Shown one piece after another: positions 11,819 to 25,003 of a stretch of 64,000 nucleotides of DNA. The position numbers and the translations under genes are program-made. Source of the DNA: Podaxis mareebaensis (taxonomy: Eukaryota > Basidiomycota > Agaricomycetes > Agaricales > Agaricaceae). Where the stretch lies: assembly GCA_018524725.1 (NCBI GenBank), contig JAEUWP010000135.1, positions 94,043 through 158,042 of the forward strand, read 5' to 3'. Positions within the stretch are counted from its first letter, which is position 1, and each line of letters opens with the position of its first letter. The notes beneath the pieces were generated by a model. That model saw nothing but the letters and a program-made list of their open reading frames with translations, made no database searches and had not been told where the DNA came from.

Positions 11819-13604
11819 ATTCGTGAACCGGTGAGCGTGTGATCCCGAGGTTCCCTCAAGCTATGTACTTAGTTGGTTCTTAGGATATTTTTGAGTCTCA
11901 CCCTTTATTGTAACGCCAGTCAATGACATGATGACCACAAATTCATCGGCGAAAGTGCATAAAACCGTGGTTCAGCCGGCTCTCACATCTAGGCTTTCTC
12001 TGACGTTTGATGTCTCTTCGACCATCAACATTTCCCATACCTGGTCCACTTACACTCCTCGAATCATTTAAGATGTTAATTTCGAAGAACAACCCCAGTT
12101 CCGAAGCTCGCCCGCAAGTCAATCTGTATTACGCTGATTACGGAACGCCTGAAATGCCACCTTCTACTTCGAGTATCAACCCGCCATTTCTGACAGCAGA
12201 TGGGTCAGTCAGGCAGGACATGATCCAACGATGCTTGCCCAGCGTGGTATATTATATTATCCGTTCTAAGATAGCTGCGCACTTATTCCCCGCATCAGCT
12301 TGGGAAAAGAAGCATGCTGGGATGGAAACTGAACCTGGAGTGCCTGCCAATGGTGCCCAGAGGTGTAACATAAATTGAACTTTTGTCCCAGAAAAGACGC
12401 CGACTACCATATGTTCTCATGGCCGAATTCCCTCATTAAGCATAACCGAACCTCTCAGATATGTCCCCAGATTTAATATATTCCGGGAGTCTCACATCCT
12501 TCTTTCACAGAGCTTTTGGCCTTGGGTGCCTGGGAACGGACGTCCCCTGGGATCAATACCGGAACAAGTATATTTTTGAACGCGGGGAACCAACACCAAG
12601 TGGTGGGGAAAAAGAGACCTGTATGCCACCGTGAGTGAATATTACCTGACTGGAGGCCTGGAATTGGTGTGTACTATGCGTGTGGGTGAGCGATGGCCAA
12701 AGGCTCTTCCACAGCTCTGTTATTCCGTGCTCCAAGGAAACATTGTTCTTTCATTAAACGATTGGCTTCTAGACTTGACAAATGACTTTGGAGCAACGTA
12801 TTCGCGCCCAATCTATCACCGCCAGTTTGTCTCTGTACCTGGTTGGTGGTCGCAACCAAAGAGTCACATTGTGATTCTGCCGATTCAGGGTCAAATTCTT
12901 AGAAGAAAACTCACTGGAAGCGTCTCTTCGATTAGGTCAATGAAGGGTAACCAGTTGTAACCAACTAGCTCGGACATTGCCATCCCAACCTTAGATAGCG
13001 ACCTATTTTGCGTTGCCTTCCGAGGATCCCGAACAAAGCGAACCACGCGAGCGGGAATCCTATGCGTGGCGGCCACGTGGGACTTTGAGTAACGAAGTGG
13101 AATATTCGATTCACCCAGGGCAGATATTGCTGCGATGCTGATTTTTTGCAGGTGAGGATGAATCAGAGGCCAGAGGTGTCCCAAATACTGGGAGTGGATC
13201 GTTTTGTTGACCTGACCCGGGGATCACCCCCTTGATCCCGAAATGCCCCCGCCAGGATTTCCACGATGCACTCTCCTACATAAATAGCCCCTCCCATAGA
13301 AGCAGGTCACCTATTTGACCTCAGTCCTTCCCTGTCCCTCTTTATTCAACTATCGTATCCGCCATAGGTCAGTGGCGTCACTGGCCAATCCTATCGGTTC
13401 CCAAAATCGCTGCTCCAGGTATTTCAATGTCCGATGTGTTGGGGCGTTTACGAGCTCATTTCAACTCCATCCCCCTTCCAGTCCATATTCACAACGGCAT
13501 CAAATAACACGTCCGCAGCTGGGGCTCCAGAAAGGAGTAGGTGAGTTTCATGTTTCCTGCGTGATAGACTCACCCACCTTATACCTAGTGTAGGGTATGC
13601 TCGA
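11819..13604. other. Intergenic with two unrecognised open frames
   Basis: Two plus-strand frames are worth noting: 12007-12378 (starts MMSLRPSTFPIPGPL, 123 codons) and 12631-12960 (109 codons, with CTMRVGERWPKALPQ). Between them 12490-12630 reads LTSFFHRAFGLGCLGTDVPW, so the three could be exons of one small gene, but I could not join them with convincing splice sites and recognise no family. 13200-13604 presumably contains the promoter and first exon of the following F-box-like gene. Confidence 0.35.
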
Positions 13605-14847
13605 GTGTCTACGGCCCTGACACTGGAGATATGCCGCAACGTTGTAAAGGAAATTGGCAATCGTAGCGACCTCGCCACCTTGTGCCAGGTCAGCAAAGGG
13701 TTTCGTACTTTTGCGGAACGCGCGCTATACAACACTCTCTACATGCGGAGCCTCCGTGAGAGCCTCCTCCTGTGTCGCACCCTCTCATCTACCTCACGAA
13801 TTGCATCGCTTGTCGACGCCCTCACAATCTATGCCACTGCGGAGGAAGAAGTATCCGGGGAGGACAGTTCCAGTGAGGAAGAAGAACCTAGCGCCGAGCT
13901 GCCCCCTGAGTATTGGAATTCTATCTCACGGGCTCTGGAGCGAACAACGAACCTCCGTTATCTCAACCTGCATATCACAAACAGTGCCAACGCAAATGCC
14001 GCATGGACCTTGGATAACTGTACATTTCAACTCAGAGGGTTCCATTGCGACCTCAACTGGGACAGGCACCTCGTCACCTTCCTCAACAAGCAGGCAAAAT
14101 TGAACGATCTATATCTCTTAGACTACATTGATATCAACAACTCTTCCACGCCAACCGCTGAAGCCTCGGCCTCAAATTCTCTTACACCGCTCTCCCCTTC
14201 AGCGCTCCCTAACCTTTCAATGCTGGAATGCACCTTCTCCGAGGCGGCCGTAGCTATAGTTCCCAATCGGCCTATTACACGCCTCAAGACCTGCTTCTCC
14301 CGCACCCAGCTGCCCGAGAAACGGACAGAAATGACGCTTCTGATGTCGAAGATACGTTTGTCCACGCGTCCATTACGCTCTCTGGACATCGCGGATTCGA
14401 AATACACGACATCCTTCTCTATGGAACTCTTATCCTCAATTGTACACTCGAGGGCCACCTCTTCGGAGCTCAGGTACCTTGGCACGCTTGTTTTGCCCAT
14501 TTCTGGAAGAGAGGTGAGCGGTGATTAGCACTTTCATATTGCCGAAGCATCATTGCGTGGACCTTGCTAACTCCCCTCGTGCCCTTCCATAGCGCTTGCA
14601 GTTTTATGGCCTGTTGATGCGACTGCCACGGATCCAGTGCGTTGAAGTGGAGGTTTCGGACTGGGTCCCTCCACCTTCGACGCCACCCGCGTTCCGCGCA
14701 CTAGCGAGCGAAATGAGGCTGTATACACCCTCAGTTACTCGAGTTGTCTTTGTGCACAACTTTGACAGGACGGTTGTGACTGTGGTGGATGGCGTGTGCC
14801 GGATGGATAATAACGCAAATTGCGAGCTGTTGTGGAGGGAAACATAA
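13605..14847 (+). CDS. F-box-like protein, first exon unresolved
   Basis: Two exons are clear, up to 14513 and from 14593 to the TAA at 14847 (GRE joined to RLQFYGLL). They give about 387 residues: an F-box-like opening (ALTLEICRNVVKEIGNRSDL then TLCQVSKGFRTFAERALY), an acidic linker (SGEDSSSEEEE), LRR-like leucine spacing (LRYLNLHI, LPNLSMLECTF), and the closing VVFVHNFDRTVVTVVDG. Such proteins are a large expanded family in Agaricomycetes; canonical members recruit substrates to SCF ubiquitin ligases, but the targets are unknown. Position 13605 is a GTG, not an ATG, and the first in-frame ATG is well inside the domain, so a short upstream exon must exist; the likely acceptor is AG at 13592-13593. 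The start coordinate is therefore a lower bound. Confidence 0.8.
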
Positions 14848-16786
14848 CACCAATCTAGTGGTGAGTGTGTTTGTTTTAGTATGAAATTTGATTGAGCGAT
14901 AATGAATCGGAGACAGCCGCTTTCGACGCTTTCTTATGTCATGTTGCATTGTCCGCTTACCCTTGCTTTCTAGCTTTCGCTTCTTATTGCAATGACGACA
15001 CTTTGTAGCCTAACCTTGCTTCGCGTCTACTGTAACATATCCAGCTTCACGAGCTTTTATGCCTTTTAAAACCTTACTAGTAATGTTCTGTGTTTGCTCG
15101 AATAATACTCTTCGGGATCAATTACTCGCCCTGCTCTTAGACATGAGACTATTTTTATTTATCGTGCGGACTCGTGTAATGTTACTATTCTGATATAGCA
15201 CTTTTCTCTCTTGATTCCACCCACAGAAGGTGATGCTACTATCGCAAAGATCCGTCCGTACATTCCAGCCGCCTGTGCGGCCTCGGTGAGCAGGCCTTTG
15301 GCCGTATGACGAAACCCCAACCTAGACCGCAGGAACAATACCAACGAAAATAGACGGCGTCAATGTAGGGACACCATGCGCATCATGTTGCCTGGGCTTG
15401 GGGTAATTCTGTAATTTCCGTCAGTTGTACTTGTTTTGGCCGCCTTTCATTTTTCATGATGCAACCCATGTGCGACACGCCTCCATTTCTCGTAACAAGG
15501 GTTCTGAGAAGAACAAAGCCAGAGTATTCTTCACCGCCCGCCCTCCCCTAGTATTATCTCGTCATACCCTTTTTGGACTCGTCTCCTGCTATAACGCTGC
15601 AATGCAGCTGGGCTGCAGCTTAAAACGCACATAGGAACCATTAGATTTAGACCTGTTGTATGTGAACAGATCAGTTGCTATTTTTGTCCACCTTCTGATT
15701 GGTGAGACGGGCTAAACATACTCGTGACGTCATGGAGCAGGAGACTGCAACGGGAGATGAATCATTAATCTTATTAAACGTTTTGGGCCATTCAACTTCT
15801 GGTAACGTTAGGTCAACGGCGTGACTCGCCTGCCCAGCTGCCACATGTTACTCTGTATTACTGTGTAATTCAGCTAAGTACTGAGACTCCACTTCCCAAT
15901 AAGGTTACATGTTGCACTTGGTTACCAGTCGGCCCGCTGCGTTTGCTTCTTTTTGTTCTTCGACGTTCACTTTCGGAAATCCTCAGGACACCATCTCGCC
16001 TAGGGAGTCCCTTAGTGCTGGTTCGCGGCATTTGGTCCTCGGCAGAGGTAACGGCGCAAAAAGAGATCCCCCATGCCAAGCCTGGAGGGTGACAGGGATC
16101 TTGAACCCATGAGAATTGTATCAAATCCACAATACAGCTGTTATGGTACTCTCCGACAGACGTATCAAATCCGCAACACAAACCGTCATGGTCCTCTCCG
16201 CTAGAACTTTGTTGGGATTCAGTTGGATCTGAGTCATATACTCGAGTCACTGTCAACCTTCCGAGTTAATCAGAGAAAACTCAAGGCGGTTTCATCTTAT
16301 GAATCGGACGAGCGATCGCTATCATGCGCTTATGGGTTCTGTGATCGCTACTGGCAGTAGCCTGCTGCTATGGCCAGGGCGTAGGTCGTTTACTTCTCGG
16401 TCAGTCAATAGCACAGGATGTGGTATCCCGAAAGCCAGGGCATGGAAGTGTCTCTGAAACTGAATATGCGTATTTCCATGGTCGCTGAGCCCCGGTTCTC
16501 CCTGTTCCGGATTGCTCCGTCGTTGAGCCACACAGCCCTTCTTTGTTCTTTGGCGCTCCCTCAACATCATATTGGCGAGGATCACAAGTACGAGAGACTC
16601 TACAGCGGTCGGGTACCCTCGGAATTGCTCGTTGACTCGATCCTCAATTGTCCCATGGAGCTCGAGAAGGAAACGATGAATGGCTATAGTATTTAATGCT
16701 TTGGACGTACGCGACTCGACTCATCCTGCATACACACTTCCCTCGTCTTTCAGAAGCGTTGGTTTATCATAACTGGCCAACTGAAA
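14848..16786. other. Intergenic, includes a local tandem duplication
   Basis: No recognisable gene in 1.9 kb. Around 16113-16208 a segment of about 48 bp is duplicated in tandem: GTATCAAATCC.CAA.ACA occurs at about 16118 and again at about 16162, each followed by GTTATGGTACTCTCC or the related GTCATGGTCCTCTCC. The 3' half is the probable promoter of the ABC transporter. Confidence 0.45.
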
Positions 16787-19700
16787 ATGAGTGGCCACAC
16801 CCCACTGGCTTCACCATCCAAGGTCTGACCGCCAATAGCTGTTTTAGACATCATGTCAATCTCACGTATTGCATAGGTGGATTCATCCGCACACGTTAAT
16901 ATGGGGCGTTTCGACGCGGAGGGTGTAAAGGAGCTCAAACGAACCTTGTCGCACCTGACTAATGCACGCCCCGAAGTCGATTTTGAACAAACTCTCCGGA
17001 CCGTGCTCAAATGGTAGGCGAACCTCAGAGAATACATTGCAAAAGTGGAAACTGATGTGGTTATCTATCCTCAGCCGGACAGAGGCGAATGTTAAAGCAC
17101 GAGAATTAGGCATTGTGTTCCAAGACCTCAATGTGGTTGGTCTGGGCTCAAGCATAGCCCACCAAGAAAACTTAGGCTCTTTGTTGAATCCACTCAATAT
17201 TGCCGAAGGTATCCGGAGGTCTCGCCACCCTCCAACGCGTGACATCATTCAAGGATTCGAGGGAGTGGTCCGCCCCGGAGAGATCCTACGTGAGTGACTA
17301 TAACCCTCTATTCGACCCATATTCAACCCCAGTAGTTGTGCTTGGAAGCCCTGGTTCTGGCTGTAGCACCTTGCTAAAAGCTTTGACAAACCAAAGGCAA
17401 GAGTATTGGGCCGTCAATGGCCAGGTTCACTATGACAGTTTATCACCTGAGGAAGTCGAGAAACATTACCGAGGAGACGTTCAGTATTGTCCCGAGGATG
17501 ACGTTCATTTTCCATCTCTCACTGTCGCACAGACCATTCGATTTGCAGCTCACCTTCGGGCACCACAGTATCGACTCGGGCATTCAAGAACGGACTACAC
17601 CGAACTTGTGACAGATGCCTTGATGACACTTTTCGGTCTCCAACATGTGAGGGACACCCTGGTTGGCGACGCTATCATTCGTGGGGTATCTGGTGGCGAG
17701 AAGAAACGCGTATCCATCTGTGAAGCTCTTGCAAGTCGTGCATGTATCACCGCATGGGATAAGTGAGTATGGTCTCAATTAATAGGAGTCCCTCCTAATG
17801 AATGTAAAGCTCTACTCGAGGTCTTGATTCATCGACCGCTCTGGAGTACATGCGTGCTATACGCTTAGCAACGGATATTGGTCGATTGACAACTATCGTT
17901 TCGCTCTACCAGGCTGGCGACCAACTGTTCGAACTGGTGGACAAGGTCAGTCCCCCATTCTAGCAAGTTCTTGGGAGATACTGACTGAATCTCGCACAGG
18001 TCTGCGTTGTATATGAAGGCAGAATGGCATACTTCGGCCCAGCGCAGAAGGCACAAGACTATTTCATTGACATGGGTTACGTCCCTGCACCGCGGCAGAC
18101 AACGGCCGACTTCCTAGTTTCCGTGACAGATCCACGAGCACGAATGTCACGCAAATCATCATTAACTACTCTCCCCAAGACGGCGCAAGAGTTCTCTGAC
18201 TACTTCAAACGATCCCCTCTTGGGCAAACCAACAAGGCAGAGATAAGGGCCTATCACGAAGAGTATGTAGGAAACAGTGCCAAGGCAGACGAATATCGTC
18301 ACAATGTCCAAAATGAACGTGCAACTACTGCACTTGCCGGATCACCTTATACCACTTCCCTGCTTGTGCAAACAAGGGCAGCAATGATTAGGCGGGTGGA
18401 AATCCTCCGAGGAAATATGCTCGCAACCTCGTTAAATGTCTTGTGAGTAATTTAGTGATTCATTCCCAGAGAAGCATACCAATCTTGATTGATACACAGC
18501 TCGTACTTGTTCCAGGGTATAATTTCTGGGACCGTCTTTCTCAAGGCCCCAAAGTCCACAGACGGATTCTTCTCTCGCAGTGGGATCCTCTTCTTGTGGG
18601 TTTACACATGATCTAACAGTAAACTTGGATACTGAAATTGATTAGCTGTCTCCTCTTTGCCGCTCTGTTGACCCTTTCGGAGATCCCCTCGCTGTTTTCT
18701 CAAAGGGCCATCATCCTTAGACATCGCCGCTGGGCACTATACCACCCCTTTATCGACGCAGCTGCTTACACTTTGGTCGATATTCCTGTCACATTCATTT
18801 GCATTGTGGTATTTGGAGGTTTAATTTACGCCCTCGTCGGACTACAAGGCTCCGCATCACAGTTCTTGTGAGTTTTGAGTTCATCCCACACCCTCGCGGT
18901 TGCACTTACGGTATAACTTTCTTTAGCATCTTCTTCCTATTTGTGTTTGTTATGTCTTTGACCTTGAGAGCCTGGTTCCGAGCATTGGCTGCGGCATTTA
19001 CAACGGAAGGTGAGAATGCAACACTATGCGCCTCTCAAGTGATCTCAAGATTGCGTCCGCAGCACCTGCTACAACATGTGCTGGTATTTCACTACTTGCC
19101 TTTTCAATTTATACTGGTGAGCATCTAAACACTCTATGTCTACTTCTAACTAAATTACTTTCTCAGGGTATACCATACCCGAGTCATCAATGATATGGCC
19201 TTTGCGTTGGATAGTTTATATTAACGTGAGCGCTTTTCAGATGTCCACTAGCAGAGCTCCTAAAGGTCTCCGAAGCCAATACGCTATGGATTCGACGCTC
19301 TGATGACGAACGAGTTCCATACGCTGAACGCTACATGTTCCTCTCTTGTCCCTCAAGGACTAGGATATGAAAACATTACCCTCGCCAATCAGGTCTGCAC
19401 CACTGTCGGATCTCTTCCTGCGGAGCCAGTCGTCAACGGGTCTCGCTTTGTTCTGCTGGCATATGGGTACTCGCATGATAATCTATGGCGCGTGAGTAAC
19501 TACCTTCCTTTGCATCTCATTCAAATCTCAGCTGTTGGCTTCAGAACTTCGGTATTGTTGTCGCGTTCGGCGTTGCTTTCATTCTCATTCTGTTCACGTT
19601 CATGGAGGTCAATACGAAAACCTCCATAAAGGGGTCTGTCGTCTTGTTCAAGCGCGGGTCGAAACGTATTGCTCCATCACCACCCAAAGACGAGGAAAAT

Positions 19701-22429
19701 GCAGTTTCTAAGGAGGTTGTCCCGGAGAACTTGATCGGTGACACTCTAGATGACACTGCACGACCCGTGGCAATGACCGATACCTTCACTTTCTCCCATT
19801 TACGCTACGTCATCCCTAGTGCTGATGGAGAAAAGGTCCTCCTCGATGACGTATCTGGTTTTGTGGCCCCTGGCCGCCTGACGGCATTGATGGGTGAGTC
19901 GGGAGCGGGAAAGGTTAGTCCAACACCCTTGAACATTCAGCGCAGTGCTCAAAAACCACATGATCTTCGCAGACAACACTATTGAACGCTCTGGCGCAAC
20001 GTACCAATATCGGTAAAGTCACGGGAGAACGCTTTGTCAACGGTCAGAGGCTTCCGGATGACTTCCAAACTCAAACGTGGGTTCCAACACTCCACATCAC
20101 AAGATGTTAGCTCATTCTGTGTTCCAGAGGGTATTGTCAACAGATGGATACACATTTGTCGACCGCAACTGTTCGGGAAGCTTTGTTATTCTCTGCTAAG
20201 CTTCGCCAGCCAGCTTCAGTACCGTTGAAGGAAAAGGAAGCATAGTGAGCTCCTCTCTCGTAGCTGGGGATCAACCTGACGGTCAAATCTTAAAGCGTTG
20301 ACAAGTGCATCAAGCTTTGTGGATTAGAACAGTACAAAGATGCTGCCATAGGATCGTTGGGTATCGAGTATCGCAAACGAACTACAATTGGGGTCGAGTT
20401 GGCTGCCAAGGTCGGTGGAACATTCAATTTATAGTGAGTATCTTCAACTGACTTAGAATAGCCAAAATTGCTTCTCTTTTTGGATGAACCGACCTCGGGG
20501 CTTGATTCGCAAAGTGCTTGGAATATCGTAGCTTTCTTGCGTAACCTGGCCGATCATGGCCAAGCAATCTTGTGCACGTAAGACGCTTTTGCCTCTTGTT
20601 TATGCCGTTGTCATTGACCTTTATCTTTTACAGGATTCATCAGGTACGATGATATTAGCACTCTTAAGCTGCGACTTAAACTCGTTTTATTCAGCCCTCA
20701 GCGGAGCTCTTCTCAGTAAGTGTGCCGAGTCCAATCCTTTCGGTTATTCTCAAGGCAGCGCAGATGTTCGACCGCTTGCTTTTACTTCGTAAAGGAGGAC
20801 AGACCGTCTATTTTGGTGATATAGGTAGAAACGGAGACACCCTGATCAACTACTTTGAACGGAATGGTGCGAGGAAATGCCAGACTAAGGAGAATCCGTA
20901 AGCCGATGTGGATCTCAAGTGGTTCCTATTTAACGTGACGTGTAGTGCAGAATATATGCTTGACGTGATCGGAGCAGGAGCAACTGCATCGTCCAACCAG
21001 GATTGGCACGAGATCTGGACAAAATCCGTCCAGTTCAGAGAGCTGGAACGGACTATTGATCGCATTCATACTGAGGGCCGCCAACGTCCACCCGTCGAAA
21101 CCGCTCAGCATACCGAATTCCCGACGCAATGGAGTTACCAGTTGGTTGAGCTTGTGAAACGCAATGCTGCTCATTATTATCGAGATCCAACTTTGCTTAT
21201 TTCCAAATTGAGCTTGAACATTGTCAGTGGTCTCTTTATTGGATTTACGTTTTTCAGGGGAGAGGAGAGCCAGCAAGGAATACAAAATAAGTTATTTGTA
21301 AGTGGCGCTAATCTCCGCGAAGTTATGGGACTGATACACCAATTTTAGTCCATTTATATGGGCCTTGTCTGCAGGTGCGTTTAGCGATTGCCCTTCGCGA
21401 ATTCCCAAGTTGATCCGATTTTATCATCCTAGTGTCCCCCTCGCAAACCAGCTCATTGTCACCTACATTACTATTCGTAATGTCTACGAAGTCCGCGAAC
21501 GTCCAAGCCGGATGTACAGCTGGACGGCTTTGGTCACCTCTCAAATCCTGGTCGAAGTCCCATGGAATATCCTCGGCTCGTCACTGTACTTCGTCAGCTG
21601 GTATTGGAGTTCCCGCTTGAGCACAGACCGTGCCGGATATACATACCTCATGTACGGAGTGCTCTTCCCGATCTACTATTCAACTATTGGACAAAGTATG
21701 GCGTCGATGGCCCCAAACGCTGAGATTGCAGCGATCATCTTCGGGTTTTTGTTCTCGTTTGTTCTCGTATTGTGAGCACTGTGGTTCTTGTTCCGCGGAA
21801 TACCTCTGAAATTCGTCGCAGTAATGGTGTCATGCAACCGTACCGGGCGCTGCGCTGGTGGCGATGGATGTGAGCTGTTAGAAACTTGGTTTTGATATAA
21901 TCATGTTGACACGTCTGCCAGGTACTGGGTTTCTCCATACACCTACTTCGTCGAGGGCACTGTCGGAAATGGTGCGTTTGATCCTCTCCTGCACAAGGTT
22001 TTCAGGAGCCAACCAGTCTTTAACCTCTGACAGTGCTCGGGCGTCAGCGAGTTACCTGCTCCGATGTTGAACTCGTATCTCTGAGCCCACCGGCAGGTCA
22101 AACCTGTTTACAGTACATGAGCAGATATATCACTGCCGTGGGCGGTTACTTGGCCAATCCCAGCGACACATCCTCGTGCCGGTACTGCGGGGTGGCGGAA
22201 ACAGACCCTTACTTGGCTTATGGCTTCCACATTTTCTATAGTCATCGTTGGAGAAACGTTGGCATCTTCACAGGCTTCATCGTTTTCAATGTAAGTTTTA
22301 TACTGGTTACGAAATGATGGCTGGGTTTACAGTGCCTTGCAGATCGTCACTACATATATTTTTACATATATCTTCCGCATTCACACCGGAGGTTGGTTTG
22401 GCGGCCTGCGGAGGACCCTCAAGAAGTAA
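16787..22429 (+). CDS. Full-size ABCG (PDR-type) ABC transporter
   Basis: Plasma-membrane efflux pump of the pleiotropic drug resistance family; the substrate cannot be told. Organisation is NBD1-TMD1-NBD2-TMD2, spliced from about 27 short exons. Start ATG 16787 ([12 protein letters not shown]) joins [18 protein letters not shown]1 has the PDR-type degenerate Walker [13 protein letters not shown], signature [10 protein letters not shown] and Walker B region [18 protein letters not shown]1 has [19 protein letters not shown] and a long extracellular loop with several N-x-S/T sites. NBD2 has canonical Walker A GESGAGKTTLLNAL, signature-region [36 protein letters not shown], and the His switch CTIHQPSAEL. 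TMD2 has [13 protein letters not shown] and ends [13 protein letters not shown]. The asymmetric NBD pair (one degenerate, one canonical site) is normal for this family. I found no frameshift or stop. It converges on the next gene with about 140 bp between stops. Confidence 0.93.
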
Positions 22430-22571
22430 AAGTGCCACCCATACTAGCTATCAAGTCTCGTATATTTATTCGTAGCATTTAGTTACAGGACACACAACTC
22501 ATGAAATAATTTTTGAAAACTATATACATACATAATAGGTATCAATGAATGGGATGATCAATGGTACACAC

Positions 22572-24562
22572 TTATAATCCAGTGATCTGAGTGCGAGGAG
22601 GTGCGATAACTTCATACTGCAAGACGAGATCGATCTTTCCCTGAGGTGGAACAGAGCACACCCAGTCGAATTTTCCATCCTTTCCAAGAGACTCAACATT
22701 TACATCGGGCTCATCTGCACCGCTCCATTGAGCGAAAACACCAGAGGAAATCTTCACCTTCTCAGGAGCCTTAATCTCACCAGATCTAGATTCCTCGAGG
22801 ACGTTAGCCAGGAGAGGATTGATCTGTTTGACAGTGATAATGGAGTCATCGGAGATAGGGAATTGGTCCGTGACCTTGAGGTCATCGACGGCAGTAGTCT
22901 TCGTGTTGAAGATTGTGATGCGCTGAGTGTAAAGATGGGTCGTTGTCTTGTTGTAAAAGCCAGTGCGCGTAGTCTTTTTGATGCGGGGGTGGTAGACAAC
23001 CCGGACAGAAGGGTCGAGTCTGCAGAAAATTAATAGTTGACCGGGACAATAACAACAGGACGAACCCAAGGGGACAGTCGAAACTTTCTTCGGGACTGAC
23101 TGGTGGAACATCGGTGCGTGCAATGAAGCTTCCATTCACATAGATACTTGCTTGGCCACTCAGGAGCGTATACTCAGACGCGTTCTTGATCTTAGCCTGT
23201 AGAAACATGAGTCCTGAAGTGCTCCACAGCGAGGCGTGATAGATAGCTTACACTCAGATGGGTCTTGGCTTCTTGCTTAGGCACAGAAACCCAACGCATT
23301 GTCGCGTCCAAGTTCAACTTGACGATCGTAACGTTGTGTGTAGCGCCGTCAGAGGGAACTGTAATCTTTCCTGGTACTCCGAACGTTGCGGTGATGTTGC
23401 CTTTCGAGTTGACGTAAGCTACTTCTTGTTGCATACTTTCAACCTCTTCTACGAGTGATTGCATTCCATGGAAGCTCGCTGAAGCAGGTGCCGCTAAGCG
23501 CCGGCTTGTCTGTTTCGTACGTGTGGAGCGGCTCATAGTCCTTACCGGCGGGACTGAAGGGGGCTGGTAGACGGATATGGTCCAAGGAGAGAGACGAGGA
23601 ATGTCGACGCCAAATGTCGGCTCAGCCGTTTCGAGTGTCAGATACACGTCTTTCCAATCCTGCAAAACAGAGTGTTAGCATAAGGACTTTACTACGTGCC
23701 GGATGTTGCAAGAAATGCCTTACCTCGCCGGTGCTCTGTGATATCGACGCTTTATATGTCAATTCAACAGGCTTCTCTTTGGCCTGCATGTCCACTCGGA
23801 TATCGTAGAGAGCTTGCCAGGAAGCCCTGTAGACGGCTATGCAACGCCATAAGTACCTTGTTGGTGGGTTTTATTGAGATACCCACCGTAAATAAGTCTG
23901 ATCTCCACCTCTTCTTCAGCATCCGCGAAGACTCCCACTACTACCTTCATCCCAAGGTCTTGATTCTCTGCTGGACCGGCAAGTTTCAGACTTTCGGCAC
24001 CAATCTGGGCTTCGAGGGCTTCTAATTCGTCTCGAAGCTCAGTAATTCTGCCGTCCAGCTCTTCTCCCGTCGTTTGGTAGGTCTTGACGATATGCGCGAG
24101 GTCAGAGGCGTCAACGTCCTTCACGTTGAGCGTTCCAAGGTAGCTCTCCAAAGACTTGGTGGCTAGGGAGCATCGGTTCATCGCTTGTTCCGTTTTATTC
24201 TTCTGACGCAAAAGTTCGTTAAGCTTGTCCGAGGTGGTAGGCTTCGTCGGAGGCGGAATGCTGGAAATTGTCACGTCATGAATAGTTGCTCGTCCAGATC
24301 CCTCGACTCTGTTCCAAAGTCAGCATACACGCCTGAGATATGTTGTAAGACTGGCATACTTCAGAGACTTCTGGTCAAGAGCATTGGGTAGTCCACTAAC
24401 GTTGACCTGGTTGAGTCCTACTTTCACGCTGAACTTGAAGACACGTGTGATCTCTGCGCGAGATGAATAGAGGCTGACGTTTGTGATCTTACTATCCTGG
24501 ACAGAAACCAAGTTAATGGCATGGGGCTCAAAGGATGGAGGAACTTCAGTGTTTGTAGACAT
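22572..24562 (-). CDS. DUF4139/DUF4140 domain protein (mucoidy-inhibitor-A-like)
   Basis: Six exons (minus strand): 24562-24361, 24309-23887, 23836-23724, 23659-23252, 23196-23066, 23019-22572; 1725 nt, 574 aa. The N-terminal part (VSLYSSRAEITRVFKFSV, NQVNVSGLPNALDQKSLKVE then GSGRATIHDV) matches DUF4140, a central coiled region (about residues 95-175, many E/L/K) follows, and the remainder (VYRASWQALYDIRVDMQAKE, ASIYVNGSFIARTDVPP then ESFDCPLGLDPSVRVVYHP) matches DUF4139. Members are widespread in bacteria and fungi; the biochemical role is not established and the MuiA name comes from a bacterial phenotype. No signal peptide or transmembrane segment is apparent, so it is probably cytosolic. 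It looks intact. Confidence 0.88.
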
Positions 24563-24946
24563 GTTTACTGAGCCCCGTTAGCACGGTTGAACTCGGGAGT
24601 AGTGGAGAAAGGTATTCAAACGCCTTCCTTGGCTTCGGGTTTAGTTAAGTGATAATGGTTCGGGGTTGCACATGACAGTCATTATCCATGGAGTGAGGCA
24701 GTGCACTCCGAGCATGAGTGACACTGTGAGACAGGAAGGGGAGAATACCCATAAGAGGACAGCTTCTGCGGTATGGGTTGTCATGTTGTCGACTAAGTTG
24801 GAAGAGTCCTATTGATTCTTGCCACATCTGGCCGTTTGTTGCTACCATAAAAGGTTTTGTCTGTCGTGTGAAAAAACCTTGTTTTTATAACAAGTAGATA
24901 AATATAGATAGTATAGATGACGAGATAATTGCTTCCACAAGGAAGC
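24563..24946. other. Short intergenic stretch
   Basis: Upstream region of the DUF4139 gene. It contains no recognised gene and ends where homology to the tandem duplication begins. Confidence 0.4.
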
Positions 24947-25003
24947 TGCTGTTAAGGGCTGTGGTGTCATGTTCGACTTCTGATGGATCCTCAGTTGTAA
25001 GTA

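Noticed and set aside
16787..24562. Secondary-metabolite or detoxification cluster around the ABC pump
   Set aside because: Neighbours (F-box-like, DUF4139) are not biosynthetic; no core synthase, P450 or cluster regulator is present.
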